The notes under the pieces were generated by a model. The model saw only the letters and a program-made list of their open reading frames with translations, made no database searches and had not been told where the DNA came from. A stretch of 30,803 bases of DNA. Source: Rhodovulum sulfidophilum (lineage in GTDB: Bacteria > Pseudomonadota > Alphaproteobacteria > Rhodobacterales > Rhodobacteraceae). Positions 14,991 through 22,322 of the stretch are shown one piece after another. The stretch is from contig QFPW01000029.1 of NCBI GenBank assembly GCA_003241785.1, forward strand, positions 1 through 30,803. The letters run 5' to 3'. Each line of letters begins with the position of its first letter. Within the stretch, counting starts at the first letter, position 1. The translations under genes were made by a program, and so were the position numbers.

Positions 14991-15746
14991 GTGACGAACT
15001 TCAGTCTTGAGAACCGGACCGCGCTTGTGACGGGCGGCAGTCGCGGCATCGGGGGCGCCATCGTCGAGCTCTTCGCGGCGAACGGCGCCAAGGTCGGCTT
15101 CTGTCACCACGGGGATGACGAGAACGCCGAACGGCTCGCCGGGAAGACATGGGCCGGCGGCGCGCTGACGCCGTACACCGCCTGCGACGTCTCGCGGGAA
15201 AGCGAGATCGATCGGCTCGGCGAATGGGCGCGGGAAATGCTCGGGGGCGTCGACATCCTCGTCAACTGCGCCGGCATCGGAGGCGACCTGCTTTTCGAGG
15301 ATATCTCCGTCGACCAATTCGACCGGATGATCGGGGTTCATCTGCGGGGCACGTTCCTCGCGACGCGCCAGTTCTATCCCGCCATGGCGGCCAAGGGCTG
15401 GGGCCGCGTGATCAATTTCTCGTCCCAGCTCGCCTACAAGGGAGCTCCCGGCCAGTCGCATTACTGCGCGGCCAAGGCCGGCATCGTCGGCTTCACCCGC
15501 GCCTTCGCCTACGAGGCCGCGCCGAAGGGCGTCACGGTCAATTCGATCGCCCCCGGGCCGGTCGAGACGGACATGCTGATGGGCCTCAGCGACGGCTGGC
15601 GGGCGATGAAGCGGGCGCAGCTGCCGATCGGCCGCTTCGGGCACGTGGACGAGATCGCGCCGACGGCGCTGCTGCTCGCCTCGGACGCCGGGTCGTTCTT
15701 CGTCGGACAGACGCTGTCGCCGAACGGCGGCGACGTGATGCTGTGA
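14991..15746 (+). CDS. Classical short-chain dehydrogenase/reductase
   Basis: The 251-residue protein is a classical SDR, FabG-like in layout. It shows cofactor motif TGGSRGIGG (14-22), NCAG (92-95), catalytic serine in FSSQ near 144-145, Y158 and K162 in YCAAK, and the loop PGPVETDM. SRG after the glycine motif is compatible with NADP(H). It should oxidise an alcohol or reduce a carbonyl. The start is a GTG at 14991, with AGGAG at 980-984 of the same 15-kb segment (14980-14984) overlapping the previous stop. Substrate is unknown; it most likely works with the preceding epimerase-like enzyme on the same compound. Confidence 0.9.
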   Translation: MTNFSLENRTALVTGGSRGIGGAIVELFAANGAKVGFCHHGDDENAERLAGKTWAGGALTPYTACDVSRESEIDRLGEWAREMLGGVDILVNCAGIGGDLLFEDISVDQFDRMIGVHLRGTFLATRQFYPAMAAKGWGRVINFSSQLAYKGAPGQSHYCAAKAGIVGFTRAFAYEAAPKGVTVNSIAPGPVETDMLMGLSDGWRAMKRAQLPIGRFGHVDEIAPTALLLASDAGSFFVGQTLSPNGGDVML

Positions 15747-15757
15747 AGGGCGCGGGC

Positions 15758-17188
15758 ATGCTTGATCTCGTCATTCGCAACGGGCGCGTGGCCACGGCTT
15801 CGGACGTGTTCTCCGCCGACGTGGGGATCCGCGACGGTCGCATCGTCGAGATCGGGGAGAGCCTCCGGATCGCCGAGCAGGAAATCGACGCGGCCGGCAA
15901 GCTCGTGCTGCCCGGCGGGATCGACGGCCATGTCCATATTTCCCAGCCATCGGGCGATGGCATCGTCATGGCCGACGATTTCGAAAGCGGCACGCTCTCC
16001 GGCCTGTTCGGCGGCAACACCACGCTCATGCCCTTCTGCCTCCAGCGGAAGGGCCAGTCGCTGCGCGACGCGCTGAGCCGCTACCACGCGCTCGCCGAGG
16101 GGCGCTGCTATACCGACGTCGCCTTCCATCTCATCATATCGGACCCCACCGCGCCGGTCCTCGGGCAGGAGCTGCCCGCCCTGGTCGCCGACGGGTACAC
16201 GTCGTTCAAGGTCTTCATGACCTACGAGGGGCTTCGGCTGAACGACGCCGAGATTCTCGCGACGATGGACGTCGCGCGGCGGACCGGCGCGCTCGTCATG
16301 GTCCATTGCGAGAACGAGGACGCCATCCGCTATCTGATCGGCGGACGCGAGGCGGCCGGGGATCTCGCCCCGCGGGCGCATGCGACGACGCGGCCGATCG
16401 TCGTGGAGCGCGAGGCGACGCATCGCGCGCTTTCGCTCGCCGAGGTGGTCGATGTCCCGGTCGTCATCGTGCATGTCTCGAACGGGCCGGCGATGGAGGA
16501 GATCCGCGCCGCGCGGGATCGCGGGCTCAAGGTCGTGGGTGAGACCTGCCCGCAGTATCTGACGCTCACCGCCGATGATCTCGATGGCATGGACTGGGAG
16601 GGGGCCAAGTTCGTCTGCTCGCCACCGCCCCGGGATCGCGAAAGCCAGGCGGCGTGCTGGCGCGGCATCGAGACCGGAATCTTCGACGTCTTCTCGTCGG
16701 ATCATTCGCCGTTTCGCTACGACGACGTCGCGGGCAAGCTCAACCCGAAAGGCCGCCGGAGCTTCCGGCACATCCCGAACGGGATTCCGGGCGTCGAGCT
16801 GCGCATGCCGATCCTGTTCTCGCGGGGTGTCATGGAGGGCCGGATCGACCTCGGCCGGTTCGTCGCGCTCACCTCGACCAATCCCGCGAGGATCTACGGC
16901 CTCGAGCGCAAGGGGCGGATCGCCGTGGGAATGGACGCGGATATCGCGATCTGGGATCCCGGGATCCGACGCGAGGTCCGACACGCGGACCTGCATGACG
17001 GCTCGGACTACACGCCCTACGAGGGCATGGAGATCCAGGGATGGCCGACGACGGTCATCCTGGGCGGCCGGATCATGATCCACGACGGCCAGCTCATCGG
17101 CCCCAGGGGCGCGGGGCGCCATCGGTCCCGCCAGCTCTCGGCGCTGAGCGCGCCGGCACACGACCGGCGCGCCGCCGCCTCGGCCTGA
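15758..17188 (+). CDS. Dihydropyrimidinase/D-hydantoinase-type cyclic amidohydrolase
   Basis: The 476-residue protein has the full binuclear metal set of the family: H58 and H60 in DGHVH, carboxylatable K151 in SFKVFMTY, H183 in VHCEN, H239 in VHVS and D315 in SSDHSPF. The substrate-contact tyrosine Y156 is also present. Dihydropyrimidinases and hydantoinases open six- or five-membered cyclic ureides to N-carbamoyl amino acids. The start at 15758 follows GAAGGG at 15744-15749. A 25-residue Arg/Ala-rich tail after the last conserved segment is unusual and probably disordered. There is no carbamoylase or beta-ureidopropionase nearby, so the product must be processed elsewhere. Substrate identity is inferred only to the ring-class level. 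Confidence 0.92.
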   Translation: MLDLVIRNGRVATASDVFSADVGIRDGRIVEIGESLRIAEQEIDAAGKLVLPGGIDGHVHISQPSGDGIVMADDFESGTLSGLFGGNTTLMPFCLQRKGQSLRDALSRYHALAEGRCYTDVAFHLIISDPTAPVLGQELPALVADGYTSFKVFMTYEGLRLNDAEILATMDVARRTGALVMVHCENEDAIRYLIGGREAAGDLAPRAHATTRPIVVEREATHRALSLAEVVDVPVVIVHVSNGPAMEEIRAARDRGLKVVGETCPQYLTLTADDLDGMDWEGAKFVCSPPPRDRESQAACWRGIETGIFDVFSSDHSPFRYDDVAGKLNPKGRRSFRHIPNGIPGVELRMPILFSRGVMEGRIDLGRFVALTSTNPARIYGLERKGRIAVGMDADIAIWDPGIRREVRHADLHDGSDYTPYEGMEIQGWPTTVILGGRIMIHDGQLIGPRGAGRHRSRQLSALSAPAHDRRAAASA

Positions 17189-17256
17189 GGGCGCTCGCGA
17201 AGTCTCATGCATGGGCCACATCCGTGGCGCCGCTTTCTCGAAGGGAGATATCTCTT

Positions 17257-18546
17257 ATGGCCAATGTGAGCATCATCGGCTCGGGCCCCGCGGGCTGCGT
17301 GCTCGCCTACGCGCTGCTGCGCGACGGGCACGACGTCACTCTCTATTCCGACCGGACGCCGGAGGACTGGCTGGAGCGGTCGAAGCCGACCGGCTCGGCC
17401 TATCTCTGGGCCTGCAGCATCGACATCGAGCGCGAGCTCGGGATGGACCACTGGTCCCAGGACATGATGGGCGGCCACGGCGTCCACATGGACCGCTCCA
17501 CGCATATCGGCGACCCGAACCCGGGCGTCATCCGCGGGCTGGTGGAATATGGCCGCCGGGGCTGCGGGATCGATCAGCGCCTGCGCGTCCATCGCTGGCT
17601 GGGCGACCTCGAGAGCCGCGGCGGCAAGCTCGTGATCGAAAGCGTCACGCCCGAGCGCGCCGATGCGATCGCCGCTTCGAGCGATCTGACCGTGCTGGCG
17701 GCTGGCAAGGCCGAGCTTGGCCGGATCATCCCCCGCGACGAGGCGCGCTGCGAGTTCGACGCGCCCCAGCGCAATGTCGTGATGGCGGTCGTGCGCAGCA
17801 AGTCGGGCCGCCACGTCAGCGAATGGTTCGCCGATCGCTGGGACCTCATCCCGCAGAAGTTCAACTTCTACGCCGACGCGGGAGAGTATTTCTGGGGCCC
17901 GTACATGCACAAGACCGCCGGCGACACGTTCGCGGTGCTGCTCGAAGCGAAGCCGGGCGGCCCTTTCGACAGGTTCGCGGATGTCCGGTCTGGCGAGGAG
18001 ACCATCGAGATCTTCAGGGAGCTTGCCCGGGAATGCGCCCCGTGGGAGCGCCACTTCATCGACGACGTCGAATATGTCTCCGAGGATCCGCACGGCTGGC
18101 TGGCCGGCCGGGTGACGCCGGGCGTGCGGCGGCCCTTCGCCAAGCTTCCGTCCGGTGGCCTCATCATGCCGATCGGCGACACCGCGATCACCTTCGATCC
18201 GATCTGCGGACAGGGCGGCAACTTCGCCAACCGCGGCGCCAGGTTTCTCGCCGAGCAGGTCACGGAACGCGGCGACCGGCCGTTCGACGAGGCCTGGATC
18301 ACCGGCGTGTTCGACCGGATCTGGGCCTTCTACGGCCGGAGCCAGTGCGCGTTCAACAACACCTTCCTGAAGCCGCTGGAGCCGTCCGCCGAACTCGTGA
18401 TGCGGACCGCGCTCCGGTCCGAGGAGGCGGCGAACGAGTTCTACTATGGCCTTCCGCATCCCGAATCGATCCTGCCGGCGCTCCGGGACATGGGCGCGGC
18501 GCGGGCCTTCGCCGAGCGGCACGGCGTGAGCCTCGAGATGGCGTGA
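17257..18546 (+). CDS. StyA-like FAD-dependent monooxygenase (two-component, group E)
   Basis: The 429-residue protein begins with an FAD Rossmann motif (IIGSGPAG, residues 6-13) and has the C-terminal FAD motif GDTAITFDPICGQGGNFA near residue 307. The overall architecture and the AYALLRDGHDVTLYSDR segment are those of styrene/indole monooxygenases. These receive reduced FAD from a partner reductase and epoxidise or hydroxylate an unsaturated or aromatic substrate. The partner is the next gene, sharing one base. AAGGGAGA at 17241-17248 supports the start. Length is close to StyA (about 415). Styrene is not implied: nothing else here belongs to styrene catabolism. An N-heteroaromatic substrate, fitting the two ring hydrolases, is my inference. 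Confidence 0.85.
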   Translation: MANVSIIGSGPAGCVLAYALLRDGHDVTLYSDRTPEDWLERSKPTGSAYLWACSIDIERELGMDHWSQDMMGGHGVHMDRSTHIGDPNPGVIRGLVEYGRRGCGIDQRLRVHRWLGDLESRGGKLVIESVTPERADAIAASSDLTVLAAGKAELGRIIPRDEARCEFDAPQRNVVMAVVRSKSGRHVSEWFADRWDLIPQKFNFYADAGEYFWGPYMHKTAGDTFAVLLEAKPGGPFDRFADVRSGEETIEIFRELARECAPWERHFIDDVEYVSEDPHGWLAGRVTPGVRRPFAKLPSGGLIMPIGDTAITFDPICGQGGNFANRGARFLAEQVTERGDRPFDEAWITGVFDRIWAFYGRSQCAFNNTFLKPLEPSAELVMRTALRSEEAANEFYYGLPHPESILPALRDMGAARAFAERHGVSLEMA

Positions 18547-19052
18547 TGGCCGCTCTGACTCCGCTCCAGCTCCGGTTCCGCGACGCGATGGCAAGCCTCG
18601 GCGCGGCGGTGAACGTGGTGACCTCAACCGGCGAGGCCGGTCAGGTCGGCTTCACCGCCACCGCGGTCTGCGGTCTGACCGACACGCCGCCGCGGCTCGC
18701 CGTCTGCATGAACCGCCGGAGCTCGCAGCACGACATCGTTCGGGCGAACGGGGCGCTCTGCGTGAACACCCTCTCGGCCGGGCACGAGGATCTGTCGAAG
18801 GTTTTCGCGGGCATGTCCGAGCTCGACGGCGAGCGGCGCTTCGCCGCGGCGTCCTGGACGACGGCTCTCACCGGCTCGCCGGTCCTGGCGGACGCGCTCG
18901 CGTCGTTCGACTGCGAGATCGACGCCGTGCACGAAGTCGGGTCCCACAGCCTGTTCGTGTGCCAGGTCGTGCACATCGAGCGGCGAGAGGGAGACGGCCT
19001 CGCCTATTTCCGGCGCGCCTACCATGCCCTGAACGCGGCTTCCGCCGACTGA
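18546..19052 (+). CDS. Flavin reductase (StyB/RutF/HpaC-like)
   Basis: The 168-residue protein fits the flavin reductase-like FMN-binding split-barrel family, with MASLGAAVNVVTSTGE near residue 15, GFTATAVCGLTDTPPRLAVCMNRRSS for flavin binding, and VGSHSLFVCQVVHIE toward the end. It should use NAD(P)H to reduce free FAD or FMN for the preceding monooxygenase. Its ATG overlaps the previous stop as TGATG, so the two are coupled in translation, as expected for such pairs. The size matches StyB (about 170) and RutF (164). The luciferase-like RutA is absent, which argues against a Rut pyrimidine pathway. Confidence 0.9.
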   Translation: MAALTPLQLRFRDAMASLGAAVNVVTSTGEAGQVGFTATAVCGLTDTPPRLAVCMNRRSSQHDIVRANGALCVNTLSAGHEDLSKVFAGMSELDGERRFAAASWTTALTGSPVLADALASFDCEIDAVHEVGSHSLFVCQVVHIERREGDGLAYFRRAYHALNAASAD

Positions 19053-19057
19053 CACCG

Positions 19058-19090
19058 CCCTCCGTGGCCGGCGCCGCCGGCCACGGAGGG
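19058..19090 (+). terminator. Strong hairpin terminator of the operon
   Basis: CCCTCCGTGGCCGGC (19058-19072) pairs perfectly with its complement at 19076-19090 across a 3-nt loop, giving a 15-bp stem five bases after the last stop. No T-tract follows, as is common in very GC-rich genomes. It marks the end of the 7807-19052 unit. Confidence 0.7.
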
Positions 19091-19302
19091 CGCAACTTCC
19101 TTCCGGGCGTTGGCGCGCGACCCGCGGCAGTTACACGTCGGGATCGGCGGTTCCGCCGCGGTTCTTCCGCCGGTGCCCTCGGCGGGTCCGGAGCTTAGCG
19201 CCCCTGTCCCGGGCGTGCTCGCTTCGGCCCAGCCCGCGGGCATGATGCGAGCGGCCTGCCCAACTGACGGACATGACGCGGGGCAGGGACGCATTCTTAG
19301 TC
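19091..19302. other. Gene-free stretch between the two operons
   Basis: GC-rich sequence lies between the terminator and the control region of the next operon. I see no open reading frame with a convincing family, no strong palindrome and no promoter in it. Confidence 0.4.
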
Positions 19303-19315
19303 GTCAGACGTCTTG
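19303..19315. promoter_or_regulatory. Candidate HutC/GntR operator, upstream copy
   Basis: GTCAGACGTCTTG contains the 8-bp palindrome AGACGTCT (19306-19313). It matches 11 of 13 positions with GTCAGAGGTCTGG at 19367. It lies immediately upstream of the predicted -35 box. Confidence 0.5.
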
Positions 19316-19319
19316 TGTG

Positions 19320-19348
19320 TTGACAGAATGAAGTCCGTCCGCAATGTT
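19320..19348 (+). promoter_or_regulatory. Predicted sigma-70-type promoter of the nucleoside operon
   Basis: A perfect TTGACA (19320-19325) is followed 17 bases later by AATGTT (19343-19348). This would start transcription near 19355, about 32 bases before the GTG start of the regulator gene. The region is AT-richer than its surroundings and is bracketed by the two GTCAGANGTCT repeats. Confidence 0.55.
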
Positions 19349-19366
19349 GCCTGCAACTTTGATGAA

Positions 19367-19381
19367 GTCAGAGGTCTGGAC
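19367..19381. promoter_or_regulatory. Candidate HutC/GntR operator, downstream copy
   Basis: GTCAGAGGTCTGGAC includes AGGTCTGGAC, which resembles the known NagR/HutC-type site core GGTCTAGACC at most positions. It lies just after the predicted transcription start. It begins 64 bases from the upstream copy, close to six helical turns, so both copies would face the same side of the DNA. This fits autorepression of the operon. Confidence 0.5.
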
Positions 19382-19386
19382 AATCC

Positions 19387-20172
19387 GTGTCGAGCAGCTT
19401 TTTGAGCAAGGTGACGGAAGGGGTGTGGCGGTCGGGTCCGCCGAGCGGCGATCTGCCCGGGCGCATCGCCAACGCGATCGCTGAGGCGATCGCCGCCACG
19501 GGCATGTCGCCCGGCACCCGCCTTCCCTCCGAGGCCGCTCTGGCCAAGCACATCGGGGTCAGCCGCCCGACGCTGCGCGAAGGCATCCGCATCCTTCAGC
19601 AGGCCGGAGCGCTCGACGTGCGGCACGGGCTCGGCACCTTTGTCAGCACCGCTCAGGCGCAGATCCAGGACCCGCTGGAGCGACAGCAGTCGCTGGATGT
19701 CCTGATCCGGAACCTCGGTATGACCAGCGCGGTCCGGGACCTGAGCGTCGCGATCGTCCCGGCGGAGGTCGACGTCGCCCGGTCGCTGGATCTCGAGCCG
19801 GAAAGCCCGGTGCTCCTGGTGAACCGGACCCGGCTGGTGGACGGCGTGCCGCTGTCGGTGAGCTTCGAGTATTTCGCGACCGACTCGGTGGAGCGCGATT
19901 TCCCCGTCCTGTCGAAATTCACGGAAGGCTCGATCTACCAGTTCCTGCGGCGGGAGTTCGGGCTGACCTTTCCGGGAAGCTCGGTGAAGCTCGGCGCCGT
20001 GAACGCGAGCGCCGCCGTGGCGCGGAAGCTCGAGATCAAGAGCAGGGAAGCCGTTCTGCTCATGCGCCAGATTCACATGGATGTCGCGGGCAAGCCCCGG
20101 CTCTACACCATCAGCTACCAGAATTCGCGGATCATCGAGTTCACGGCCCATCGGGACGAGGTTTCCCGATGA
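19387..20172 (+). CDS. HutC-subfamily GntR regulator with UTRA domain (FrlR/NagR-like)
   Basis: The 261-residue protein has a GntR winged helix (about residues 25-88; LPSEAALAKHIGVSRPTLRE and the wing HGLGTFVS) and a UTRA ligand domain from about residue 105 to the end. The UTRA motif LLVNRTRLVDGVPLSVSFEYF and a late RQIHMDVAGKPRLYTISYQNS are recognisable. UTRA domains bind sugar phosphates, amino-sugar phosphates, urocanate and the like. The GTG at 19387 is the only start keeping the whole winged helix, since an in-frame TGA lies at 19363. It leads the operon and overlaps the kinase gene by ATGA, so it probably autoregulates and senses a phosphorylated intermediate made by that kinase. Confidence 0.92.
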   Translation: MSSSFLSKVTEGVWRSGPPSGDLPGRIANAIAEAIAATGMSPGTRLPSEAALAKHIGVSRPTLREGIRILQQAGALDVRHGLGTFVSTAQAQIQDPLERQQSLDVLIRNLGMTSAVRDLSVAIVPAEVDVARSLDLEPESPVLLVNRTRLVDGVPLSVSFEYFATDSVERDFPVLSKFTEGSIYQFLRREFGLTFPGSSVKLGAVNASAAVARKLEIKSREAVLLMRQIHMDVAGKPRLYTISYQNSRIIEFTAHRDEVSR

Positions 20173-21080
20173 TCGTCGAATTCGCGACCTTCGGCAGCCT
20201 CGGGATCGACGATCTCGTCTTCCCCGACGGATCCACCATGTGGGGCGTTCCCGGGGGCGGGAGCATGTATTCCGCCATGGGCATGGCGATCTGGGGCGGG
20301 CGCCCCAGCGTGGTCGCGCCCGTCGGCGACGCCTATCCGTTCGAGGCCTTCCGGGATCGCATCGATTTCTCGCGCTGTCCGCGCATCGACCGGACGATGC
20401 GGAACTGGGGGCTCTACGAGGAGGATGGAACCCGGCATTTCACGCTGCGGTCGACCTGCCGGGACTATGAGACCTTCTGCGCGGCACCGGAGGCGATCGG
20501 CGACGCGGTGTTCGGTGGCGTCCACATCTCCGCGATGCCCTGGGCGATCCAGAACGACGTGGCGCGGGCGTTGCGCGCCGCGGGGGTCCGGCACCTGTCG
20601 ATCGACGCCGATGACAAATATTCCGACCGGATGTCGCGCGACGACATCGCCGGGCTTCTCACCCTCGCGGACCTGTTCGTGCCGAGCTGGCAGGATGTCC
20701 GCAACATGCTGCCGGGGCGCTCGCCGGAGGACGGGCTGCGGGAGCTCCGCGAGATCGGCGCCGGGGTTCCGGTCATCGCGGTGAAGATGGGGGCGGAGGG
20801 CGCGCTGCTGCACGTCGCGGGCGACGACCGGATCGTCTCGATCCCGACGGCGGCCGAGGTCGTCGTCGATGTCACCGGCGCGGGCGACGCCTTCGCCGGC
20901 GGCGCGCTCCTGGGCTACGCGCGGACCGGGGACGCGGTCGAGGCGATGGTGCGGGGGTCGGTTTCCGCGTCCTTCGCGCTCGCCGCGCACGGGCCCGCCG
21001 CGTTGCTCTCCGCCACGCCCGACGAGATCCACCGCCGCGCCGCGGCGTTGCGCGGAAAGATCACCGCGACACCATTCTGA
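20169..21080 (+). CDS. PfkB-family carbohydrate (FrlD/ribokinase-like) kinase
   Basis: The 303-residue protein carries the second PfkB signature DVTGAGDAFAGG (234-245) with catalytic D240 and an N-terminal GGGSMYSAMG segment in place of the usual GGxxxNxA. Family members phosphorylate ribose, fructose, fructosamines, nucleosides or pseudouridine with ATP. Coupling to a UTRA regulator by a four-base overlap and adjacency to a SIS protein match the fructoselysine kinase/deglycase (FrlD/FrlB) arrangement. The nearby nucleoside hydrolase makes ribose or a nucleoside-like compound an equally possible substrate. I cannot decide between these from sequence alone. Confidence 0.9.
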   Translation: MIVEFATFGSLGIDDLVFPDGSTMWGVPGGGSMYSAMGMAIWGGRPSVVAPVGDAYPFEAFRDRIDFSRCPRIDRTMRNWGLYEEDGTRHFTLRSTCRDYETFCAAPEAIGDAVFGGVHISAMPWAIQNDVARALRAAGVRHLSIDADDKYSDRMSRDDIAGLLTLADLFVPSWQDVRNMLPGRSPEDGLRELREIGAGVPVIAVKMGAEGALLHVAGDDRIVSIPTAAEVVVDVTGAGDAFAGGALLGYARTGDAVEAMVRGSVSASFALAAHGPAALLSATPDEIHRRAAALRGKITATPF

Positions 21081-21100
21081 CTTCCGAAGGACCGATATCG

Positions 21101-22261
21101 ATGACGCCAGACCTTGAGAAGCAATTCATGCTGCGCGAGATCGCCATGCAGGCGGATTTCGTGGCCGACAACCTGCGGGAGATGATGGAGGGCGTTCGCG
21201 AGCGCCTGCGGGACTTCGGCGGCCGCTCCTTCTCCAAGGGCTACGTGATCGGCTGCGGCGACAGCTATTTCGCCTCGCTCGCGGTCCGCGACTTCATGAC
21301 GCGCGCCACGGGCCGCGACGTCGAGCCGGTCGAGTCGCTCGAATTCTCGCGCTATCTCGTGAACGGGCTGCGGCCGGAGTCCTTCGTGCTCGGCGTCTCG
21401 AACTCCGGGACCGTCTCGCGCACCATCGAGGGTATCCGGCTGGCGCGCGGGAAGGGGGCCTGGACGCTCGCGGTGACGGTCTCGGCCGAGAACACCCTCG
21501 CGCGCACCGCCGAGACGCTGATCAAGGTGAACGCGGTTCCCAACATCAAGGAACAGGCGGACGGGACCAGGATCGTCACGCCGGGCACGCTGACCTATAC
21601 GGCGAGCCTGCTCGGCCTCTTCGTCGCGGCGATCGGCATCGGCGAGCTCAACGGCCATCTCGATCCGGCCGCCTCGGTGGCGCTTCTCGCCGAACTGGCG
21701 GGCGTGGCGGCGAAGATGCGCGCGGCGGACGCGCCGGCGCGGGCCGTCGCCGCGGAGGTCGCGAAGACCTTCACCCGCGATCGGCAGTTCGTCATCGCCG
21801 GAGGCGGGCCCAACTTCGCGACCGCGCATTTCGGGGCGGCGAAATGGCTCGAGGCGCTCACCAAGGCCTCGCATCCCGCGCAGCTCGAGGAATGGGCGCA
21901 CATCCAGTACTTCATGACCGACGAGACCGTCGACACGGTCCTGCTGCTGCCGCCCGGCGCGGGGCGCGATCGCGGGCTGGAACAGGCGCGCGCCGCGCGC
22001 GACATGGGGGGGCGGGTGATCATCGTCGCGGCCGACGACGACGCGGAGAGCCAGGCCGCGGCCGATATCTTCTTCCCGATGCCGACGGGCATCGCCGAGG
22101 ATCTCACGCCGTTCGTCTACAAGGTCGTGCCGGAATACCTGTCCTGCCACGTGGCGATGGAGCAGGGCCGCAGCTTCTTCGGCTTCGACGATCCCAAGCG
22201 CCAGGAAGTCAACTTCCGCCAGATCTTCCATTCGTCTCAGAAGGCCCAGGCGAAAGCGTAA
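21101..22261 (+). CDS. Double SIS-domain protein (FrlB/GlmS/AgaS-like phosphosugar deglycase or isomerase)
   Basis: The 386-residue protein has two SIS domains (about 40-175 and 220-375). It starts with FMLREIAMQADFVADNL, like the linker-plus-SIS start of GlmS/FrlB proteins (MLREI-x-Q). The sugar-phosphate loops are visible as IGCGDSYFASL, GVSNSGTVSRTIEG and AGGGPNFATAHFGAAK, followed by a catalytic-type glutamate stretch HPAQLEEWAHIQYF in domain 2. Such proteins isomerise, deaminate or deglycate ketose/aldose phosphates. No glutaminase domain is present, so it is not a GlmS. GAAGGA at 21086-21091 supports the ATG. Following a PfkB kinase, it likely acts on the kinase product, for instance cleaving an Amadori-type or amino-sugar phosphate. 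Confidence 0.9.
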   Translation: MTPDLEKQFMLREIAMQADFVADNLREMMEGVRERLRDFGGRSFSKGYVIGCGDSYFASLAVRDFMTRATGRDVEPVESLEFSRYLVNGLRPESFVLGVSNSGTVSRTIEGIRLARGKGAWTLAVTVSAENTLARTAETLIKVNAVPNIKEQADGTRIVTPGTLTYTASLLGLFVAAIGIGELNGHLDPAASVALLAELAGVAAKMRAADAPARAVAAEVAKTFTRDRQFVIAGGGPNFATAHFGAAKWLEALTKASHPAQLEEWAHIQYFMTDETVDTVLLLPPGAGRDRGLEQARAARDMGGRVIIVAADDDAESQAAADIFFPMPTGIAEDLTPFVYKVVPEYLSCHVAMEQGRSFFGFDDPKRQEVNFRQIFHSSQKAQAKA

Positions 22262-22284
22262 CCCGCTCCCGCCCGCCACACAGC

Positions 22285-22300
22285 CGCGCGCTCGCGCGCG
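22285..22300. other. Intercistronic hairpin
   Basis: CGCGCG (22285-22290) and CGCGCG (22295-22300) pair around a CTCG loop between the SIS gene and the BtpA-like gene, ten bases before the AAGGGA ribosome site. It may stabilise or tune the downstream message. Confidence 0.35.
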
Positions 22301-22322
22301 TATCGAACAAGGGAACCACATC

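Noticed and set aside
7807..19052. Assigning the operon to the Rut pyrimidine or the urate/allantoin pathway
   Set aside because: No RutA-, RutB- or RutD-like gene, no transthyretin-like 5-hydroxyisourate hydrolase, no OHCU decarboxylase and no carbamoylase is present. Only single family members overlap with those routes.
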